This document shows positions 60,326 to 64,000 of a DNA stretch of 64,000 nt, piece after piece. The stretch spans positions 121,946 to 185,945 of the forward strand of contig NZ_QHKS01000016.1 of the NCBI RefSeq assembly GCF_003353175.1. The letters run 5' to 3'. A model generated the notes under the pieces. It was not told the DNA's origin. It saw nothing but the letters and a program-made list of their open reading frames with translations, and made no database searches. A program made the position numbers and the translations under genes. Each line of letters opens with the position of its first letter. Position 1 is the first letter of the stretch. The DNA comes from Paraburkholderia lacunae. GTDB lineage: Bacteria > Pseudomonadota > Gammaproteobacteria > Burkholderiales > Burkholderiaceae.

Positions 60326-61870
60326 TCAATTTCTGCCATTCCGCATGGATGGTCTTCGTGTAGCAGCGTGTTTTCGTTTGAGGGACTTCGTCACTTCGGC
60401 AATAACCGAGGCAAGACGTAGCGCAGCCGCTTTCATTTGCGCGTTGCTAAAGCCCCCGAATCCGAGGACCAGGCCGGGCCGCTCCGTGCCAGGCGCGAAC
60501 ATCGGCGATACAGGACGCACAGCGACTCCGGCCCCAGCGGCCAGCTCGACCACTTTGCGATCGTCCATGCCTTCCGCCAGCCAAAGGATAACGTGCATGC
60601 CCTGGTCGCCTGGTTCCAGCCATGCCAAATCCTTGGGGAGCAACGCGTCGAGCGTCTCTATCAACTGGACTCGATGACCCGAGTACACATTGCGAACTCT
60701 GCGAATGTGGCGCTCCAGATGGCCCTCCGCCATGAAGGCCGCCAGCACATGCTGGTCGGCGTTCGGCGGATGACGGTCCATCAGCACACGCGCGCCGCAA
60801 AAAGCATCGACCAGATCATCGGGAACGATCACGTAGCCCAACCGCAACGACGGAAACAGGATCTTGCTAAACGTGCCAAGATAAACGACCCGATCCGGGG
60901 CCAATCCCTGAAGCGACGGAAACGGATAGCCCTGGTATCGGAGTTCGCTATCGTAGTCGTCTTCGACGACCCATGCGTTGCTGGCGCGCGCCCACGCCAG
61001 CAACGCGTTGCGCCGGGCCATGCTCATCGGCATGCCCAACGGATACTGATGCGACGGCGTGACGAAGGCGGCACGCGCGTGAGGCGCCATCCGAATTCCT
61101 GCTTCGACATCGATGCCTTCGGCGTCGACCGGTACGCGAATCATCGTATCGCGATGGCCCATGCTCTCGAGTATGGCCGTTACGCCGCGGTACGCCGGGT
61201 TTTCGACCCACGCTTGATCACGCGAAGCCAGCAACACCTGACATGCGAGAAAGAGTCCCTGCTGTGTTCCACTGGTCACGATGACCTGACCGGGTTCGCA
61301 ACGCACCGAACGTGACTTGCGCACGTAGCCGGCGATCGCTTCCCGGAGCGGTAACGCCCCAAGCGGATCGGCGTAACCGGCCGGCGCGCCGGGCCCCTTC
61401 GCGCGCAGGCGGTTGCCGAGCCGACGCCAGATGTCGGCGGGCGCAGTCAAACCGAGAGGGACGGATATCGCAAACGGCACCGGTGGAAGCGGCCTGAACT
61501 CCTGTGCGATCTGCGCGAACACTGCCGCTGGCTCTGGCAAGCCAGTCCGGGTCATCCGCTGGCGTGCCGTACCTGGTTCGCGTGTCTGTTGCGGCTCGGC
61601 AAGCGCTTGAGCAACCCGTGTGGCCGCGCGACCTTTCGATTCCAAGAAGCCTTCGGCAATCAACTGCTCATATGCCTCTATCACCGTGCCGCGCGCGATG
61701 TCCAGCGACGCTGCCAGCAATCGCGTGGACGGCAACGCATCGCCGGGCCGGATATCCCCTTTGCGTACCGCCTCTCGCAACGCCTGCGCCACTTGACGGC
61801 TCAGGTTACCGGCTGCCCGGTCCAGCATGCCGATTGACGGAATTTCAGCCATCCCGGCCGTTCTTGCCAC
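60326..61870 (-). CDS. MocR/PdxR-family regulator (GntR helix-turn-helix plus aminotransferase domain)
   Basis: A 514-residue fusion. The N-terminal GntR winged helix covers about 15-80 (LSRQVAQALREAVRKGDIRPGDALPSTRLLAASLDIARGTVIEAYEQLIAEGFL) and a type-I aminotransferase fold follows (VTSGTQQGLFLACQVLL, EDDYDSELRY). The PLP lysine lies in YLGTFSKILFPSLRLGY. GTG at 61870 has a nearby AGGA site; an ATG at 61852 is also possible. Proteins of this type regulate divergent genes, and paiB lies divergently 116 bp away, so it probably controls paiB. Confidence 0.87.
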   Translation of the reverse strand: MARTAGMAEIPSIGMLDRAAGNLSRQVAQALREAVRKGDIRPGDALPSTRLLAASLDIARGTVIEAYEQLIAEGFLESKGRAATRVAQALAEPQQTREPGTARQRMTRTGLPEPAAVFAQIAQEFRPLPPVPFAISVPLGLTAPADIWRRLGNRLRAKGPGAPAGYADPLGALPLREAIAGYVRKSRSVRCEPGQVIVTSGTQQGLFLACQVLLASRDQAWVENPAYRGVTAILESMGHRDTMIRVPVDAEGIDVEAGIRMAPHARAAFVTPSHQYPLGMPMSMARRNALLAWARASNAWVVEDDYDSELRYQGYPFPSLQGLAPDRVVYLGTFSKILFPSLRLGYVIVPDDLVDAFCGARVLMDRHPPNADQHVLAAFMAEGHLERHIRRVRNVYSGHRVQLIETLDALLPKDLAWLEPGDQGMHVILWLAEGMDDRKVVELAAGAGVAVRPVSPMFAPGTERPGLVLGFGGFSNAQMKAAALRLASVIAEVTKSLKRKHAATRRPSMRNGRN

Positions 61871-61874
61871 GATT

Positions 61875-61943
61875 CTGGTCCTACAAAATTTGTCGAAACT
61901 GGACCTGTAGCATAAACCAGTTTTGCGTCACAATGCGTCCAGA
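61875..61943. promoter_or_regulatory. CTGG half-sites in the MocR-paiB divergent promoter
   Basis: CTGGTCC (61875-61881) and CTGGACC (61899-61905) are direct repeats 24 bp apart, and CCAG (61917-61920) and GTCCAG (61937-61942) are in the opposite sense. MocR proteins bind repeated half-sites in divergent promoters, so these are the best candidate sites. Confidence 0.45.
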
Positions 61944-61986
61944 TGAAATTCGAACCGGTGACCTTCGACACCTCCGTGGAATAGAC

Positions 61987-62625
61987 ATGTACGTACCAGC
62001 CCATTTCAATGAACCTCGCCTCGAAAACCTGCATGCGCACGTCGCACAGCATCCGTTCGGCACTTTGATCACGCATGGGAGGAGCGGGCTGGACGCCAAC
62101 CACCTTCCGTTTGAACTGGCGGCAGGAGAAGGCGAGTTGGGCGCGCTGCGCGCGCATGTCGCGCGCGCGAATCCGGTATGGCAGGACGTCTCGAACGGCG
62201 ACGAGGTCCTCGTGGTCTTTCGCGCAGGAGATGCCTATATCTCCCCAAACTGGTACCCGAGCAAACACGAATTCCACAAGCAGGTGCCGACCTGGAATTA
62301 CATCGTTGTCCACGCGTACGGACGCATCTCCGTTCACGACGACGAGCGCTACGTGCGCGGCCTGGTCGGCCGGCTGACCCGCACGCATGAGGCGTCGCAA
62401 CCCCTGCCCTGGAAAATGGCCGACGCACCGAAGGACTATATCGATACCATGCTCGGTTCGATCGTCGGTCTGCAAATTGACATCACGCGTCTGGTCGGCA
62501 AGAGCAAGCTTGGCCAGAACAAGGAAGAGCGGGATATTCGAGGCGCCGGGGAAGCGCTCACTGCGCGCGGCAACTCCCCAATTGGCGAAGCGATGCTCGC
62601 TCACGCTGCGAAGAAGCTGGAATAG
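61987..62625 (+). CDS. paiB: FMN-binding negative regulator, PaiB family
   Basis: A 212-residue split-barrel flavin-binding protein: MYVPAHFNEPRLENLHAHVAQHPFGTLITH, then HLPFELA, AYISPNWYPSKHEFHKQVPTWNYIVVHAYGRISVH, the family's fingerprint. PaiB affects sporulation and protease genes in Bacillus; in proteobacteria it usually lies beside a MocR gene, as here, and may act on polyamine or redox metabolism. Start follows the family consensus. Confidence 0.9.
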   Translation: MYVPAHFNEPRLENLHAHVAQHPFGTLITHGRSGLDANHLPFELAAGEGELGALRAHVARANPVWQDVSNGDEVLVVFRAGDAYISPNWYPSKHEFHKQVPTWNYIVVHAYGRISVHDDERYVRGLVGRLTRTHEASQPLPWKMADAPKDYIDTMLGSIVGLQIDITRLVGKSKLGQNKEERDIRGAGEALTARGNSPIGEAMLAHAAKKLE

Positions 62626-62732
62626 AACGATCCGCTCCCAGCAATGAGCTCGGCAGGATGTTAGGCGCCTGATTGTGGCGAATGCGCGCTGCCATCAACA
62701 ATCCTGGGACTCAGTCCACTTCGAGATCAGAC

Positions 62733-63368
62733 ATGTCCGGAAACATCTTCTTCTCAGCAAGCTTATCGCTTGCCTATACGGCGTATTTCGTTGGCACCGC
62801 AAGTCCCGGACCGAGCAATCTCGCGATCATGTCCATTGCGGCCAATCACGGCCGGAAGGCGGCGTTGGCGTTCGCGCTGGGCGTCATTTCAGGGTCGATG
62901 TTCTGGGCGACGGTAGCGACGGTCGGCATATCAGCGGCGCTGATTGCCTGGTCCCATTTCATCGTGGCGATCAAGATTATCGGTGGACTGTACCTCCTCT
63001 GGCTGGCCTTCAAATCGGGACGCACTGCTCTTGCCACTGCAGCTGCAACCTCACCGAAACGGGAACAGCCAGAGAAGTTGACGAGCCTGTACACGCGAGG
63101 CGCGTTGCTGCATCTGACCAATCCGAAGGCCATACTCGTGTGGGTTTCGATTGTCGCCCTCTCTCCGAACAACTCGGGATCTGCCTACGGGACCGTGATT
63201 CCCGGCTGTGCGGTCATTGGATGCCTGGTGTTCAGCGGGTATGCCGTCCTGTTTTCCATGGACTCAGTTCGCCGGCTATACATTCGGACCCGTCGCGCTC
63301 TGGAAGGATGCCTTGCTGTCGTATTCGGGGTTGCCGGGATCAGGCTTCTGGCATGGCCTTCCAGATAG
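62733..63368 (+). CDS. LysE/RhtB-family exporter
   Basis: A 211-residue inner-membrane exporter with about six spans. Hallmark N-terminal segment: FFSASLSLAYTAYFVGTASPGPSNLAIMSIAANHGRKAALAFALGVISGSMFW. The middle GALLHLTNPKAILVWVSIVAL is also typical of RhtB proteins. Start at 62733 gives the proper first span; upstream in-frame sequence is not needed. It exports amino acids or related compounds. It follows paiB by 107 bp and may be part of the same response. Confidence 0.85.
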   Translation: MSGNIFFSASLSLAYTAYFVGTASPGPSNLAIMSIAANHGRKAALAFALGVISGSMFWATVATVGISAALIAWSHFIVAIKIIGGLYLLWLAFKSGRTALATAAATSPKREQPEKLTSLYTRGALLHLTNPKAILVWVSIVALSPNNSGSAYGTVIPGCAVIGCLVFSGYAVLFSMDSVRRLYIRTRRALEGCLAVVFGVAGIRLLAWPSR

Positions 63369-63452
63369 GGGCTCGGAAAGAGGCCTGACGATCTTCCCGG
63401 CCCTTCATGCCCTAGACTCTGTGCCCTTTCATTCATCTCCAGAGGAAGCCCT

Positions 63453-63779
63453 ATGTACTCTTCCACCTTCATTTTCAGGGCCGGTCAGTACGACGAGGAA
63501 TTCCATCGCCTCGACCAGAAGATCGCCGAAATCGCGCGTGCAATTCCTGGGTATCTGGGTGAGGAGACTTGGGAGAGTGCCAGCGCCGGGTTGATCCAGA
63601 ACGTCTACTACTGGGAGTCGAAAGACGCACTGCTGCAATTGATCAGGCATCCGACGCACCTCGAAGCGAAGTCGAAGCAGGCCCGCTGGTTGGATGGCTA
63701 CCGGGTCGTCATTGCGAAGGTGATCCGGGAATATGGGGATGGCAGGCTCGTGAAGCGCAAGGAAGATCAGCATGCTTGA
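63453..63779 (+). CDS. Antibiotic-biosynthesis-monooxygenase-type small protein
   Basis: A 108-residue ferredoxin-like-fold protein: YSSTFIFRAGQYDEEFHRLDQKIAEIARAIPGYLGEETWESASAGLIQNVYYWESKDALLQLIRHPTHLEAKSKQARWLDGYRVVIAKV. This is the ABM domain, with the W-x-S/D-x-x-A-L pattern. Members oxidise quinols or bind heme, many have no known activity. An AGAGG site precedes the ATG. It lies 84 bp after the LysE gene. Confidence 0.82.
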   Translation: MYSSTFIFRAGQYDEEFHRLDQKIAEIARAIPGYLGEETWESASAGLIQNVYYWESKDALLQLIRHPTHLEAKSKQARWLDGYRVVIAKVIREYGDGRLVKRKEDQHA

Positions 63780-63884
63780 TCGAAACCGCGCTCACACCGT
63801 GTTCGAGGTAGCGTGGCCGTGCTGCCCCGATCCGTTGCGAACGTTTGCCGTTCGGGCATGAATGTCCGATGAATGTGGGCGGAT

Positions 63885-64000
63885 TCAACCGGTGGATGCA
63901 ATAGTTTGCTGGAATCGTTCGGCTGGCGTTTCGTAGTTCAGGGTTTTTCTCGGACGCTCGTTCAATCGTCTCGCTACGGCATTGAGTTTAGCCTGTGAAT
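63885..64000 (-). mobile_element. IS30-family transposase, C-terminal end (partial)
   Basis: The minus strand from the window edge reads SQAKLNAVARRLNERPRKT then LNYETPAERFQQTIASTG and stops at 63885-63887. NERPRKTLxxxTPAERF is the classic end of IS30-family transposases. Only 37 residues are visible; the rest lies to the right. The insertion sequence's end should lie between here and about 63800, but no terminal inverted repeat can be confirmed without the other end. Confidence 0.82.

Overview
The window is GC-rich and reads as the chromosome of a Burkholderiales bacterium, most likely Paraburkholderia or Burkholderia. The best support is a five-gene locus with the architecture of the Burkholderia CeoAB-OpcM / BpeEF-OprC efflux system, including its lipase-like gene llpE and a divergent LysR gene. 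A DUF4148 secreted protein, an flhDC operon of beta-proteobacterial type and many LysR, TetR, AraC and MocR regulators agree with this. No rRNA, tRNA or CRISPR array was seen.

Layout. 0-6.4 kb: end of a LysR gene, a taurine/sulfonate-type ABC importer with a TauD-like dioxygenase, and an MFS carrier. 6.6-8.3 kb: hipBA toxin-antitoxin module with four near-identical operators in an AT-rich promoter. 8.5-13 kb: frcBCA-type sugar ABC operon with a ROK repressor; frcC and frcA are separated by repeated hairpins. 13-18.3 kb: NCS1 permease and a large divergent penicillin-binding protein. 18.4-19.3 kb: two decayed gene ends joined head to head (LysR and DHDPS family). 19.4-26.6 kb: FAD oxidase, TetR regulator, then a shikimate/quinate catabolic cluster (MFS, NAD-type shikimate dehydrogenase, aroQ, divergent quiC). 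26.7-28 kb: small lipoprotein, small unknown protein and a GIY-YIG-like protein.

27.9-33.9 kb: hydroxyproline catabolism. An AraC-PAS regulator, the operon lhpA-lhpB-lhpF-lhpE with overlapping start and stop codons, and a divergent lhpC-like deaminase. A 16-bp motif occurs once near each divergent promoter in opposite orientation. 33.9-40.6 kb: an atypical orphan response regulator, two MFS transporters, and a leftward set of small genes (SnoaL-like, membrane protein, FucU/RbsD, DoxX, unknown). 40.8-43.2 kb: a higBA-like pair with a frameshifted toxin, an XRE/MmyB regulator whose operator is repeated in front of the SnoaL-like gene, and a GNAT enzyme. 43.2-45 kb: flhDC behind a long AT-richer leader. 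45-47.8 kb: mntH and an SfnB-like flavoprotein. 47.8-56 kb: efflux operon and its LysR regulator. 56-58.5 kb: DUF4148 protein, purine nucleoside permease, and a second head-to-head pair of gene remnants. 58.6-64 kb: chemoreceptor, MocR regulator divergent from paiB, LysE exporter, monooxygenase-like protein, and the end of an IS30-type transposase at the right edge.

Themes: several catabolic cassettes paired with local regulators, and four separate 9-bp tandem arrays between 28.7 and 47.7 kb, two of them translated in frame. There are also two head-to-head fusions of 5'-truncated genes. No single locus is clearly a new system. The best new leads are the XRE/MmyB operator pair, the lhp inverted motif, the frcC-frcA hairpin array and the 9-bp arrays.
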